Shown: positions 34,557 to 43,837, counted from the first letter of the stretch. The stretch is DNA of 44,882 nt from UBA7332 sp051648105 (GCA_051648105.1 JBOFEN010000053.1:1-44882), one strand, 5' to 3'. Notes: generated by a model from the sequence alone, not told the origin. A program made the numbers and translations.

Positions 34557-35708
34557 CTATTCAAAGAACTTTTTGAAACGATTAAAGAATGATTTCTTCT
34601 CGCTCTCATTAGGCTTGAAGTTTTCAGACTCCTCTAGCTTCTCAAGGCTTTTCTTCTCATCTGAACTTAAATTCTCAGGTACATATACACTGATATTAAC
34701 AAGTAGGTCGCCAGTGCCATATCCATTAATGCTTGGAAGTCCTTTGCCTCTAAGTCTAATCTTTTTGCCAGGTTGAGTACCGGCAGCGATAGGCATTCTA
34801 ACTTTTCCATCAACAGTTGGGATTTCAACACTAGAACCCATAGCAGCTGTTGGGAAGCTTATAAGAAGATTGTAGATAAGGTCATCTTGATCTCTGATTA
34901 GTTCAGGATGGCTCTCCTCTTCAACAAGAATAAGCAGGTCACCAGTGACACCACCTCTTCTAGCAGCATTACCACCACCTCTCATAGATAGTTGCATTCC
35001 TTCTTGGATACCAGCTGGAATATTGATGTTTATCACTTCTTCGCTCAAAGTCACTCCCTCACCAGCGCAATGTTTACACTTGTTGGTTATGATCTTACCC
35101 TCGCCATTACATGAAGGACATGCACTTTGAGTCTGTATATTACCTAGAATTGTTCTCTGTACACGAGTTACATGTCCAGAGCCATTACAAGTTGAACAAG
35201 TAGTATAGCTATTGCCATTATCAGCCCCAGTACCACTACAGTGTGAGCAAGAGATATACTTTTTAAGTTTTATCTTTTTCTCAACACCATGAGCAATATC
35301 TTTAAGAGTTAGTTTAACCTTTACTCTAAGATCGGATCCTCTGTTTACACTGCGGCTGCTTCTGCCACCACCACCGAAACCACCGAAATGTCCACCAAAG
35401 ATATCACCGAATTGAGAGAAAATATCGTCCATTGACATATTGTCTCCAAATCCACCACCGAAACCACCGGCACCACCACCATTTACACCTTGGTGTCCAA
35501 ACTGGTCATATCTAGATCGTTTGTTAGCATCACTAAGGACCTCGTATGCCTCAGCAGCTTCCTTAAATTTGTTTTCTGCCTCTTTATTGTCTGGATTCTT
35601 GTCGGGGTGATATTGAATAGCTTTTTTTCTGTAAGCTTTTTTTATCTGCTCGGCAGTAGCATCCTTAGCTATGCCTAATATTTCATAATAGTCTCTCTTT
35701 GTACTCAT
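34557..35708 (-). CDS. dnaJ: Chaperone DnaJ
   Basis: The 383-residue product is a class I J-protein that delivers substrates to DnaK and stimulates its ATPase. The J domain (1-70) holds the HPD motif at 34-36. A Gly/Phe-rich linker follows (GGGAGGFGGGFG, about 76-120). The zinc-binding region has four CxxCxGxG repeats (CSHCSGTG, CSTCNGSG, CPSCNGEG, CKHCAGEG). Two C-terminal beta domains bind clients. The gene is 5 bp downstream of grpE and shares its transcript. DnaK itself is not in the window. Confidence 0.97.
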   Translation of the reverse strand: MSTKRDYYEILGIAKDATAEQIKKAYRKKAIQYHPDKNPDNKEAENKFKEAAEAYEVLSDANKRSRYDQFGHQGVNGGGAGGFGGGFGDNMSMDDIFSQFGDIFGGHFGGFGGGGRSSRSVNRGSDLRVKVKLTLKDIAHGVEKKIKLKKYISCSHCSGTGADNGNSYTTCSTCNGSGHVTRVQRTILGNIQTQSACPSCNGEGKIITNKCKHCAGEGVTLSEEVININIPAGIQEGMQLSMRGGGNAARRGGVTGDLLILVEEESHPELIRDQDDLIYNLLISFPTAAMGSSVEIPTVDGKVRMPIAAGTQPGKKIRLRGKGLPSINGYGTGDLLVNISVYVPENLSSDEKKSLEKLEESENFKPNESEKKSFFNRFKKFFE

Positions 35709-35713
35709 AGTCC

Positions 35714-36280
35714 TTATTCTCCTACAACCACTTTAGAAAAGCGAATAACCTTATCATTTAGTTTGTACCCTTTTTGAATACAGTCAATAACTTTACCTTT
35801 AAGCTCTTCCGTAGGAGCAGGTATAGTGGTGATAGCGTCGTGAAGATCTGTGTCAAAAGGTTGTTCTGCTGTCTCGATCTCAACAACGTTGTTCTGTTTT
35901 AGATAAGCAATAAACTTGCCATAAATTAGATTTACACCCTCCTTTACAGCCTCGATATCTTGAGCTTTCTCAATATTAGCAAGAGCTCTCTCGAAATCAT
36001 CGACTACGGGAAGAATGTTAACAAGAGCGCTCTCTCCACCATTCTTAATCAACTCAGCCTTCTCGCGCATAGTACGCTTTCTGTAGTTGTCATAGTCTGC
36101 CATTAAACGAAGGTACTGGTCATTTAATTCGCGATTTTTCTCTTGTATAGCGACAATGTCTGCTGCCAACTTGTCCTCTTCGCATGACGTCTCTTCGTTT
36201 AACTCATTCTGCTCAACCTCTAAGTTGTTGTTGTCAATCTCTTCGTTTAGCTCTTTGTTATCCATTTCGTCTCGATTCAT
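35714..36280 (-). CDS. grpE: Nucleotide exchange factor GrpE
   Basis: The 188-residue product releases ADP from DnaK. The acidic N-terminal 40 residues (NKELNEEIDNNNLEVEQNEL) are followed by a long coiled coil (NRELNDQYLRLMADYDNYRKRTMREKAEL in part). The C-terminal beta domain has the conserved ALANIEKAQDIEAVKEGV region and the ending VIDCIQKGYKLNDKVIRFSKVVV. An internal ATG at codon six is an alternative start that would not change the folded part. It forms an operon with dnaJ. No CIRCE-like inverted repeat is visible upstream. Confidence 0.96.
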   Translation of the reverse strand: MNRDEMDNKELNEEIDNNNLEVEQNELNEETSCEEDKLAADIVAIQEKNRELNDQYLRLMADYDNYRKRTMREKAELIKNGGESALVNILPVVDDFERALANIEKAQDIEAVKEGVNLIYGKFIAYLKQNNVVEIETAEQPFDTDLHDAITTIPAPTEELKGKVIDCIQKGYKLNDKVIRFSKVVVGE

Positions 36281-36425
36281 ATATGCTTATGTTTTGATTT
36301 TCTTTTTGTTATATCTAATTTGTCCACTTAAGTTGTATGAGATACTATTAAAGTGGTAGTATTATCTAAGTCTATAGTAGCAAAAAGAATGCCAAAACAA
36401 AGATATCTAATTATTTGGTTAACTG

Positions 36426-36456
36426 TTGTGATTTAAGAGAAGTTTGCCTATGTTTG
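36426..36456 (+). promoter_or_regulatory. Promoter of the 47-residue membrane protein gene
   Basis: A -33 TTG (36426-36428) is followed after 20 bp by TATGTTTG (36449-36456), which matches TAnnTTTG. The transcript would start about 30 bp before the ATG at 36492. Confidence 0.6.
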
Positions 36457-36491
36457 TAACTCATCGAGGATAAAACTCTAGTTCCCTAAAA

Positions 36492-36635
36492 ATGAAAACA
36501 CGAAATATATTTTCCAATCCTTTATTCAAGAGAGTATTAGTTGCTGGTGGTGGTTATTGGTTTCTTCTGACTATCTTGTTGATCTTCCTAATAATTTCCA
36601 CTTTTCTGCCAGATCTAATTCTGAGATTTAGCTAA
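36492..36635 (+). CDS. Small single-span membrane protein (47 residues), unknown
   Basis: An ATG at 36492 opens a 47-codon frame ending at TAA (36635). The product has a basic start (MKTRNIFSNPLFKRVLVAG), a long hydrophobic span at about residues 21-41 (GYWFLLTILLIFLIISTFLPD), and a short end LILRFS. It has a good Bacteroidota promoter upstream and fits exactly between the divergent grpE and the convergent TrhA-like gene. It is too short for most gene callers. The signs in favour are the promoter, the membrane-protein composition and the positive-inside N-terminus. I recognise no family. A small regulator or subunit of a membrane complex is possible but not shown. A 7-bp hairpin (TAAGCTA/TAGCTTA, 36644-36659) follows. 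Confidence 0.55.
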   Translation: MKTRNIFSNPLFKRVLVAGGGYWFLLTILLIFLIISTFLPDLILRFS

Positions 36636-36656
36636 TATCAAGTTAAGCTAAATAGC

Positions 36657-37286
36657 TTAGATGATATATTTTACTGCCATAAAGTGGCAGAAAGATCCAG
36701 ATAGTACGAATAGATGCCATATGGTATGCATGTATTTGTATCGACTTAATGCATAGAAAACAGCACCAATAGTATAGCTAATACCTCCTAAAGCTAACCA
36801 ATATAACACCTCTGGCCTTTCTGCAAGAGCCTCATTTAGAGGTTTAAAAGCCACTGTTACAAGCCATCCCATTAAAAGATAACATGCAGTTTTAATTAAT
36901 CCGCCACTAATACTTCTTAGACTAATTAGAGTTCCTAAAATAGCAGCTATCCAAACTATCCCCAAAATTGACCATCCCCAATAACTACTTTCACGTAGCG
37001 TCACTAGGGTGAAAGGAGTATATGATCCAGCAATAAATAAAAATATTGCACTATGGTCTAATTTTCTGAATATCTGCTTCAATTCTATGTCTCTAAGCGA
37101 GTGGTATATTGTAGACATAGAGTATAGCAGCATCATTGTAACCCCAAAGATAATAGAACTAATAAGATAGTATAGGTCACCACTTTTAATTGCAATGATT
37201 GAGAGGTATACAAGTGAGAAAATGGAGAATATTATTCCAATAGCGTGTGTTAGACTGTTGGCAATCTCCTCTCTGTTTTTCTTCAT
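36657..37286 (-). CDS. Hemolysin III / PAQR-family membrane protein (TrhA type)
   Basis: The 209-residue product has seven predicted membrane segments and the PAQR/HlyIII pattern: N-terminal EEIANSLTHAIGIIFS, STIYHSLRD near 58-66, RKLDHSAIFLFIAGSYTPF near 75-93, and a C-terminal HTIWHLFVLSGSFCHFMAV. The conserved Ser, His and Asp residues of the metal site are all in place. Bacterial members have been linked to membrane fluidity control (TrhA), while the old name hemolysin III is weakly supported. The gene has a -7 box 29 bp upstream and appears monocistronic. Confidence 0.92.
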   Translation of the reverse strand: MKKNREEIANSLTHAIGIIFSIFSLVYLSIIAIKSGDLYYLISSIIFGVTMMLLYSMSTIYHSLRDIELKQIFRKLDHSAIFLFIAGSYTPFTLVTLRESSYWGWSILGIVWIAAILGTLISLRSISGGLIKTACYLLMGWLVTVAFKPLNEALAERPEVLYWLALGGISYTIGAVFYALSRYKYMHTIWHLFVLSGSFCHFMAVKYII

Positions 37287-37314
37287 AATCAGTAGTTTTG
37301 ATAAAGTCTGTAAG

Positions 37315-37322
37315 CAAAAATA
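37315..37322 (-). promoter_or_regulatory. -7 box of the TrhA-like gene
   Basis: TATTTTTG on the minus strand fits TAnnTTTG and lies 29 bp upstream of the start. The -33 element is weak. Confidence 0.4.
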
Positions 37323-37392
37323 GGTATAAAAACTATCATATTTGCTACTACTCTATCAATAGTAATATATTTATTACTTATTTCTATATAAG

Positions 37393-37437
37393 AATAGATC
37401 GATAACTCTCACTATTTTGAAAGTTATCGATCTATTT
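37393..37437 (-). terminator. Terminator of trxA
   Basis: AATAGATCGATAACT pairs perfectly with AGTTATCGATCTATT across a loop of about 13 bases. It lies 25 bp after the trxA stop. Confidence 0.82.
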
Positions 37438-37461
37438 AGCTTTAAAATAAAGTGTATCTTA

Positions 37462-37776
37462 TTAAAGGATAGCCTCAATTTTAGCAGCAATAGCAGGCTT
37501 CTGTGAAGCGCCAACCACTTTGTCAACAAGTTCACCATTCTTGAAGAATAGGATAGTAGGGATGTTACGAATCCCGAATTGTTGAGTTATTGCATCATTC
37601 TCGTCTACGTTACATTTTCCAATGTTTGCGCGACCATCATACTCTTTAGCAAGATCCTCGATAATTGGAGTGATCATACGGCAAGGTCCACACCACTCAG
37701 CCCAGAAGTCTACAACAAGTGGTTTCCCAGATTCCAAAAGCTCTTGGAAATTTGCATCTGTAATTGTAAGTGCCAT
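37462..37776 (-). CDS. trxA: Thioredoxin
   Basis: The 104-residue product has the active site WCGPC with cysteines 29 and 32 in VDFWAEWCGPCRM, and the cis-proline region IRNIPTILFFKNGE near 73-86. It reduces protein disulfides in the cytoplasm (no signal peptide). The gene starts 85 bp after dnaE on the same strand and has its own -7 box and terminator. Confidence 0.97.
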   Translation of the reverse strand: MALTITDANFQELLESGKPLVVDFWAEWCGPCRMITPIIEDLAKEYDGRANIGKCNVDENDAITQQFGIRNIPTILFFKNGELVDKVVGASQKPAIAAKIEAIL

Positions 37777-37834
37777 TCTCAGTTTAGTATTTAAAAGTTT
37801 ATGTTTTACTTATTCCCATACTGGGTTTGATGTT

Positions 37835-37842
37835 CAAAAGTA
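37835..37842 (-). promoter_or_regulatory. -7 box of trxA
   Basis: TACTTTTG on the minus strand fits TAnnTTTG and lies 59 bp upstream of the start. The -33 element is not visible. Confidence 0.4.
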
Positions 37843-37861
37843 GAAAGAAATATTGGATAAA

Positions 37862-40800
37862 CTAATTTATCTTATAAGAAATCGTCTCTCTACTCTTCAA
37901 AAATTGCAGTAGCTCCTTTGTTGCTTTTATCTTCTTATTAGTACTTTTTAAAGGGATAATTGCATCCCTATGGTGGTCAATAAGTTCGAAATTAAGCTGA
38001 ACATCACCATCTTCTCCATCCAATATAGCAGTCAAGTCACTAACTAATCCAATCTCCATGTTTTCTACAGGAATTGAGATAGTTATTTTATTAACAGCAT
38101 TTTGCTTGATGTCTGAAAGAAGTTCAAAGCTATGCACCTTGAGCTCATATTCCTCCTTGTTAAACCTCTTTGGCTCCATTCTTCCTCTACCAAGTAGGAA
38201 AAGCCCTTGGTAAAAGAATTTTCTTTTGTCAACATATTCGTTTCCAAACATTATTAGCTCAGAAGCACCACTATAGTCCTCTATAGTCATTACTCCATAG
38301 GGATTTCCATTTTTGGTTGTTCCCTCTCTAACAGATGTAACCATTCCCCCAAGAGTAATCTCTCTTCCAATGAGATTATCCTTATCTTTAAGCTCTTCCA
38401 TACTAGTGTTGCAAATAGCTTCTAAAACAATTTGATACTCATCTAGTGGGTGTGCAGATATATAGATTCCAACAAGTTCCCTCTCCTTGTTTAGACGGTG
38501 CAAGTCACTCCAAGGTTCACCGTCAGGCACTTCAGGAGTGGCTATTGCAATTGAGTCATGCTCGTCTCCAAACAGTGAGTTTGTTTGCATTGCTCTGTCT
38601 GCTTGTATCTTATTGCCATATCTAACTAATGCTTCTAAGAATATTTCACCTTTTTCATTTTCAGCAAAATATTGATCTCGTCGGATATTATCTAATCCAT
38701 CGAAAGCACCTGCAACTATTAGACCTTCAATGTTCTTTTTATTGCATGCAGATAGGTTTATTCTTTCAATAAAGTTGAAGATGCTTGTAAATGAGCCATT
38801 TTTGCGTCTCTCCTCAATAATTGATTGTACAGCATTCTCTCCAACACCCTTAATTGCTCCTAGGCCAAATCTAATATCTCCACGTTTATTCACGGAGAAC
38901 TTATGAAGACTCTCATTTACATCTGGACCAAGCACCCCAATTGACATAGACTTACACTCATCCATGAACTTGGTAATATCTGTAATGTTCGAGATATTTC
39001 GACTAAGAACAGCTGCCATATACTCTGAAGGGTAGTTAGCCTTTAGATATGCAGTTTGGTATGCTACCCATGAGTAGCAAGTGGCGTGAGATTTATTAAA
39101 TGCATAGGATGCAAACTTCTCCCAATCAGCCCAGATCTTTTCGCAAATCTTTAGGTCGTGCCCATTAGCTTTACAACCCTCCATGAATTTCACCTTGAGA
39201 GCATTCATCTTGTCAATGAGCTTTTTACCCATTGCTTTACGAAGCTCATCGGATTGACCACGGGTGAAATTTGCAAGTAGTCTGGATAGGAGCATCACCT
39301 GCTCTTGATATACAGTGATACCGTAAGTGTCTTTAAGGTATCTCTCCATGATAGGTATGTCATAGCTTATAGGCTCTCTACCATGTTTACGAGCAACAAA
39401 AGAAGGGATATACTCCATAGGACCTGGTCTGTATAGAGCATTCATCGCAATTAGGTCCTCAAATGTTGTAGGTTTGAGTTCTCTAAGGTATTTCTGCATA
39501 CCAGCAGATTCAAACTGGAATGTACCAGTTGTCCTTCCTGAGCTGTATAGTTCGTAAGTTTTGCTATCTTCAAGAGAGATATTGGCTATGTCAATCTGTT
39601 TACCTGTTGTAATAGAGACATTTTCGATAGCGTCTTTTATTATTGATAATGTTTTTAGTCCTAAGAAGTCCATCTTAAGCATACCAACATCTTCAATAAC
39701 AGAGCCCTCGTATTGAGTTACGAGCATCTTTTCACCACTCTCCTTATCATCCGCTGTGCTTATTGGCACATAGTTAGTTAGGTCATCCCTGCCAATGATA
39801 ACCCCACAAGCATGAACACCAGTATTCCTTACGTTCCCCTCAAGCATTTGAGCATACTTCATGGTGTCACGAAGTATTTGATTTGGTGACTCAGCAGCAT
39901 CTTTAAGTTCTCTTACGTACTCAATTGATGCTTTTACTGATACTTTCTTAACATCAGGGATCTTATCTGGAACTAGTTTAGTTAGTCTGTCAGATTCACT
40001 TAGTGGTAGTTTTTGTACTCTCGCTACATCTTTAATTGCAGATTTAGTAGCCATAGTACCAAAAGTGATAATATGAGCAACTTTCTCCTTACCATATTTC
40101 TCTGTAACCCATTGAAGAACTTGCCCTCGTCCATCGTCATCGAAGTCGATATCAATATCGGGCATTGAAATACGATCAGGGTTTAGAAATCGTTCGAAAA
40201 GAAGGTCATATTTAATTGGGTCGATATCAGTAATTCCAAGACAATATGCAACAGCTGATCCAGCAGCTGATCCACGACCTGGTCCAACAGCGACTCCCAT
40301 CTTTCTTGCTTCAGCGATGAAGTCTTGTACAATAAGGAAGTATCCTGGGAACCCCATGTTTAGTATTGTATCCAACTCAAAATCTATTCGCTCCTTATGC
40401 TCATCATCCATATTAGGATATCTAAGTTCCGCTCCTACATATGTGAGATGGCGAAGGTATTCACCATCATCAGTAAATCCATCTGGTAGAGGGAAGATAG
40501 GCATAATAGCATCGCTGTTTATTGAGTAGAACTCAACTTTTTCAGCTATCTCAAGAGTATTATTCAAACATTCGGGGTAGTCGCTAAAGATAGAGTACAT
40601 CTCCTGAGGTGTTTTAAACCACTCCTGCTTTGTATATCTCATTCTTTTAGGGTCGTTGAGATCAGCCCCTGTATTTAGACATAGAAGATGGTCATGTGCT
40701 TCGGCGTCTTCTGCATTGACAAAGTGAACATCATTAGTAGCAATTAATTTAACCCCTGTTCTTTGAGAAAGCTCCATTAGGCCAATATTAACAGCTTTCT

Positions 40801-41497
40801 GTTCTGGATAGACCTCTTGATTCGCATTTGAATCGTAAGTCTCATGTCTTTGCATTTCGAGGTAGTAGTCATCCCCGAAAATATTTTTGAACCACTCAAT
40901 AGCATTTTGTGCATCATCCATTCTGCCAGCCTTAACGAGTCTAGGGATCTCTCCAGCAAGACAAGCTGATGATACAATTAGCCCTTCGCTGTACTTCTCT
41001 AGAAGCTCTTTGTCAATTCTTGGTCTTCCGTAGAAGCCCTCTATCCACCCCAAAGAAACAAGTTTGATTAGATTGTGATATCCTGTTTTGTTCTTCGCGA
41101 GGAGTATTAGGTGATGTCCAGAAAGGTGTTCTCTTCCTGATTTAATATGTCTGCCTTGTCTTGCAACATATACCTCACATCCAATAATAGGCTTGAGTAG
41201 TTGCTTTTGAGCGGAAGCTAATTCTTGATTAAGAGAATCAACAGACCCTTGGTCTACATCTGCTTGGTTCTTCTTCTCAATCTCTTGTTTTAGTCTCTTT
41301 ATTTCACCTTCAATTTTGGAATTCTTCTTAGATACAGTGTTGAAGAACTCTTTGACCCCAAACATGTTACCATGGTCGGTTAGAGCCACGGCAGGCATGC
41401 CATACTCTATAGCCTTACTTACAATTCTCTCAATAGAGGCTTGTCCGTCAAGTATTGAATATTGTGAGTGTACGTGTAGATGAACAAATGAGTGCAT
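37862..41497 (-). CDS. dnaE: DNA polymerase III alpha subunit
   Basis: The 1211-residue product is the replicative polymerase. A PHP domain opens it (FVHLHVHSQYSILDG, then ALTDHGNMFGVKEF). The C-family polymerase core has GPGRGSAAGS near 405 and the catalytic aspartates in MPDIDIDFDDDGRG near 450. The finger region includes NALYRPGPMEYIPSF. Helix-hairpin-helix and OB-fold parts follow (ITLGGMVTSVREG, near 1055). It lacks a proofreading exonuclease domain, as expected for DnaE. Its length is near that of Bacteroidota homologues. The upstream -7 box suggests its own promoter, and trxA follows 85 bp later. Confidence 0.97.
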   Translation of the reverse strand: MHSFVHLHVHSQYSILDGQASIERIVSKAIEYGMPAVALTDHGNMFGVKEFFNTVSKKNSKIEGEIKRLKQEIEKKNQADVDQGSVDSLNQELASAQKQLLKPIIGCEVYVARQGRHIKSGREHLSGHHLILLAKNKTGYHNLIKLVSLGWIEGFYGRPRIDKELLEKYSEGLIVSSACLAGEIPRLVKAGRMDDAQNAIEWFKNIFGDDYYLEMQRHETYDSNANQEVYPEQKAVNIGLMELSQRTGVKLIATNDVHFVNAEDAEAHDHLLCLNTGADLNDPKRMRYTKQEWFKTPQEMYSIFSDYPECLNNTLEIAEKVEFYSINSDAIMPIFPLPDGFTDDGEYLRHLTYVGAELRYPNMDDEHKERIDFELDTILNMGFPGYFLIVQDFIAEARKMGVAVGPGRGSAAGSAVAYCLGITDIDPIKYDLLFERFLNPDRISMPDIDIDFDDDGRGQVLQWVTEKYGKEKVAHIITFGTMATKSAIKDVARVQKLPLSESDRLTKLVPDKIPDVKKVSVKASIEYVRELKDAAESPNQILRDTMKYAQMLEGNVRNTGVHACGVIIGRDDLTNYVPISTADDKESGEKMLVTQYEGSVIEDVGMLKMDFLGLKTLSIIKDAIENVSITTGKQIDIANISLEDSKTYELYSSGRTTGTFQFESAGMQKYLRELKPTTFEDLIAMNALYRPGPMEYIPSFVARKHGREPISYDIPIMERYLKDTYGITVYQEQVMLLSRLLANFTRGQSDELRKAMGKKLIDKMNALKVKFMEGCKANGHDLKICEKIWADWEKFASYAFNKSHATCYSWVAYQTAYLKANYPSEYMAAVLSRNISNITDITKFMDECKSMSIGVLGPDVNESLHKFSVNKRGDIRFGLGAIKGVGENAVQSIIEERRKNGSFTSIFNFIERINLSACNKKNIEGLIVAGAFDGLDNIRRDQYFAENEKGEIFLEALVRYGNKIQADRAMQTNSLFGDEHDSIAIATPEVPDGEPWSDLHRLNKERELVGIYISAHPLDEYQIVLEAICNTSMEELKDKDNLIGREITLGGMVTSVREGTTKNGNPYGVMTIEDYSGASELIMFGNEYVDKRKFFYQGLFLLGRGRMEPKRFNKEEYELKVHSFELLSDIKQNAVNKITISIPVENMEIGLVSDLTAILDGEDGDVQLNFELIDHHRDAIIPLKSTNKKIKATKELLQFLKSRETISYKIN

Positions 41498-41525
41498 TAT
41501 GTTGATGTTGTCTATAAGTTTACTA

Positions 41526-41533
41526 CAAAGTTA
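41526..41533 (-). promoter_or_regulatory. -7 box of dnaE
   Basis: TAACTTTG on the minus strand fits TAnnTTTG and lies 29 bp upstream of the dnaE start. It is divergent from the gene at 41632. Confidence 0.45.
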
Positions 41534-41631
41534 ATTCAATTCTTTGGTAGTCTCTATTTCTTTACATATATTTACAGCATAATTAGAAGTTGTCTAGTCT
41601 TAAAATATATATATAATACGGGGAAAAAATA

Positions 41632-42285
41632 ATGGAGCTAGATCGGATTGACAGAAAGTGTAAAATATTGCTAGTTGATGACCATCCACTAATGCTTATA
41701 GGTGCAAAGAGTCTATTGGGACAGAATCCTCTATATAGCATCACAGCATTGGAGAGTTCGTCAAGTGCTATCAGTGTGTCTAATGCTGAGAGTTACGACC
41801 TTCTTATTACAGACCTAGAGATGCCAGATGTTTCTGGTTATGAACTCATTGAGGGCCTACGTAGAATAAATCCGAACTTACTAGTTATTGTTCACACCTT
41901 CCATGATGAGGTGATGGTCTTGAAAAAATTAATAGACCTAAAAGTAAATGGGATTGTGGTAAAGTCAGCTAGGCTAAATGCTATTATTCAGGCTGTAGAG
42001 CTTGTTCTAGATGGGGATACATATTATGATTCAGCCATTCGTTCCACAATAAAGGAGCTAATTGTACTTGATGGTAAGGATAACTTGTCAGTTAAAGAGT
42101 TAGAGGTTCTCCGTGCTATTTGCCTAGGGGAAACGACAAAAGAGATAGCTCAAAGAACGAATAAGTCAGTCAATACTATTGAGACTCACCGTAAGAATAT
42201 CTTCTCCAAATTGGATGTAAAAAACACAGCACAGCTAATAATGAAAGCGTTTCAGCTAGGTATTATTGGCAAACTTTCGGATTAA
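41632..42285 (+). CDS. NarL/FixJ-type response regulator, orphan
   Basis: The 217-residue product has a receiver domain with DD at 16-17 (KILLVDDHPLMLIG) and phospho-acceptor D61 in LLITDLEMPD. A linker and a LuxR-type helix-turn-helix follow (about 150-210: LSVKELEVLRAICLGETTKEIAQRTNKS in part, then TIETHRKNIFSKLDVKN). No histidine kinase gene is adjacent, so the partner is elsewhere. It is 53 bp upstream of tryptophanase on the same strand with no terminator between them, so the two may be co-transcribed and the regulator may control indole production. This link is inference. Confidence 0.93.
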   Translation: MELDRIDRKCKILLVDDHPLMLIGAKSLLGQNPLYSITALESSSSAISVSNAESYDLLITDLEMPDVSGYELIEGLRRINPNLLVIVHTFHDEVMVLKKLIDLKVNGIVVKSARLNAIIQAVELVLDGDTYYDSAIRSTIKELIVLDGKDNLSVKELEVLRAICLGETTKEIAQRTNKSVNTIETHRKNIFSKLDVKNTAQLIMKAFQLGIIGKLSD

Positions 42286-42338
42286 AAAAGCCTCTTGAGG
42301 CATTAGATTATATACCTAAAAAACTGATTAGAAGTACG

Positions 42339-43715
42339 ATGAAATTACCTTTTGCAGAATCTTACAAGATTAAGATGGTAGAGCCTCTTTACAGAAGTAG
42401 TAGAGAAGAGCGTGAGAGATGGATTGAAGAGGCAGGTTTTAACCTTTTCAGCCTTCGTAGCGAACATGTTTATATCGACCTATTGACCGATTCAGGTACA
42501 GGAGCGATGAGTCAACAACAATGGTCAGCAATGATGCTAGGGGATGAGAGTTATGCAGGTGCTCGATCTTTCCATAAAGTTAAAGATACAATCAAGAGAA
42601 TCCTTGGATTTGACTACTTCTTGCCAACTCACCAAGGTCGTGCGGCAGAGAATGTACTATTCTCTGTTTTGGTTAAAGAGGGTAATATTATCCCCGGTAA
42701 CTCACATTTTGATACGACGAAAGGCCACATTGAGTCAAGAAAAGCGATAGCATTAGATTGTACTATTGATGAGGCTAAGGATACTCAACTAGAGGTGCCT
42801 TTCAAAGGTAACGTTTGTATAAAGAAGCTTCGTGCTGCTCTTGAGGAGCACAAAGATCGCATCCCTTTCATCTTGGTTACGGTTACAAATAATACAGCTG
42901 GTGGTCAACCTGTATCTATGGAGTGTGTTCGTCAAGTTCGTGCTCTAGCTGATGAGTTTGGTAAACCAGTAATATTTGACTCTGCTCGCTTTGCTGAGAA
43001 TGCTTACTTTATCAAGGTAAGAGAGAAGGGGTATGAGAATAAGACAATAAAAGAGATTGTTACTGAGATGTACGAGATGGGTGATGCAATGACCATGTCT
43101 AGTAAGAAGGATGCAATCGTAAATATGGGTGGTTTTATCGCTACTCGCCGCAAAGATTGGTTCGAACAAGCATCTGTATTCAATATATGTTTTGAGGGGT
43201 ATGTAACTTATGGGGGTATGAGTGGTAGAGACCTTGAGGCTCTAGCGGTTGGTCTTGATGAGGGTACAGAATTTGACTATCTAGAGACTCGTATTCGTCA
43301 GGTAGAGTATTTGGCTCAGAAGTTAGATGAATATGGAGTGCCTTATCAGAGACCTGCAGGTGGTCATGCTATATTTGTAGATGCATTAAGACTTCTTCCA
43401 AATGTTCCTCGCGAGGAGTTTCCTGCTCAAACAGCTTGTATTGAGTTATATAAAGAGGCAGGTATTCGTGGGGTAGAGATAGGTGCAGTTTTAGCAGATC
43501 GTGATCCTGTGACTCGCGAAAATAGATACCCAGCTCTTGAGTTACTTCGTCTTGCTATACCTCGTCGTGTTTATACTAACAATCATATGGATGTTGTTGC
43601 AGCTGCGATGAAGAATCTTATGGATAGATCTTCAGAGATCACAAGAGGTTATGTTATTACGGAGGAGGCTCCAATCATGAGGCACTTTACTTGTAAATTC
43701 AAAAGTGCAAAGTGA
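42339..43715 (+). CDS. tnaA: Tryptophanase (tryptophan indole-lyase)
   Basis: The 458-residue product is a PLP-dependent beta-eliminating lyase that splits tryptophan into indole, pyruvate and ammonia. The PLP lysine is predicted to be K257 in TMSSKKDAIVNMGG. DLLTDSGTGAMSQQQW near 48-63, THQGRAAENV near 97-106 and FDSARFAENAYFIK near 211-224 are family motifs. Tyrosine phenol-lyase is the close alternative. It is disfavoured because the region RGVEIGAVLADRDP has the tryptophanase form VEIG...RDP and not the MERG with substrate-binding arginine of phenol-lyases. There is no TnaC-like leader upstream and no tryptophan permease beside it. Confidence 0.9.
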   Translation: MKLPFAESYKIKMVEPLYRSSREERERWIEEAGFNLFSLRSEHVYIDLLTDSGTGAMSQQQWSAMMLGDESYAGARSFHKVKDTIKRILGFDYFLPTHQGRAAENVLFSVLVKEGNIIPGNSHFDTTKGHIESRKAIALDCTIDEAKDTQLEVPFKGNVCIKKLRAALEEHKDRIPFILVTVTNNTAGGQPVSMECVRQVRALADEFGKPVIFDSARFAENAYFIKVREKGYENKTIKEIVTEMYEMGDAMTMSSKKDAIVNMGGFIATRRKDWFEQASVFNICFEGYVTYGGMSGRDLEALAVGLDEGTEFDYLETRIRQVEYLAQKLDEYGVPYQRPAGGHAIFVDALRLLPNVPREEFPAQTACIELYKEAGIRGVEIGAVLADRDPVTRENRYPALELLRLAIPRRVYTNNHMDVVAAAMKNLMDRSSEITRGYVITEEAPIMRHFTCKFKSAK

Positions 43716-43736
43716 TTATAATTGCATTTAGTCAGA

Positions 43737-43794
43737 TATAATATAAAGAAGAGTGAGCATAATTGATTATGCTCACTCTTCTTTATATTATATA
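43737..43794 (+). terminator. Terminator of the regulator-tnaA unit
   Basis: A perfect stem of about 25 bp (starting TATAATATAAAGAAGAG) surrounds the eight-base loop AATTGATT. The arms carry GAGTGAGCAT and ATGCTCACTC. It is one of the longest perfect stems in the window. Confidence 0.8.
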
Positions 43795-43837
43795 AGGGAC
43801 ATATTTTCCTTGTTGTGTATAAGAATAGTGGGGCATC

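Noticed and set aside
36281..36491. CIRCE or other heat-shock operator before grpE
   Set aside because: I looked for an inverted repeat of the CIRCE form and for a promoter box and found neither.
42288..42303. Terminator between the regulator and tnaA
   Set aside because: GCCTC/GAGGC has only a 4-5 bp stem with a tiny loop and no T run after it.
42286..42338. TnaC-type leader peptide upstream of tnaA
   Set aside because: The 53-bp gap has no short frame with a critical tryptophan codon followed by a pause site.
42339..43715. Tyrosine phenol-lyase
   Set aside because: The product has FDSARFAENAYFIK and VEIG...RDP as in tryptophanases and lacks the MERG arginine of phenol-lyases.
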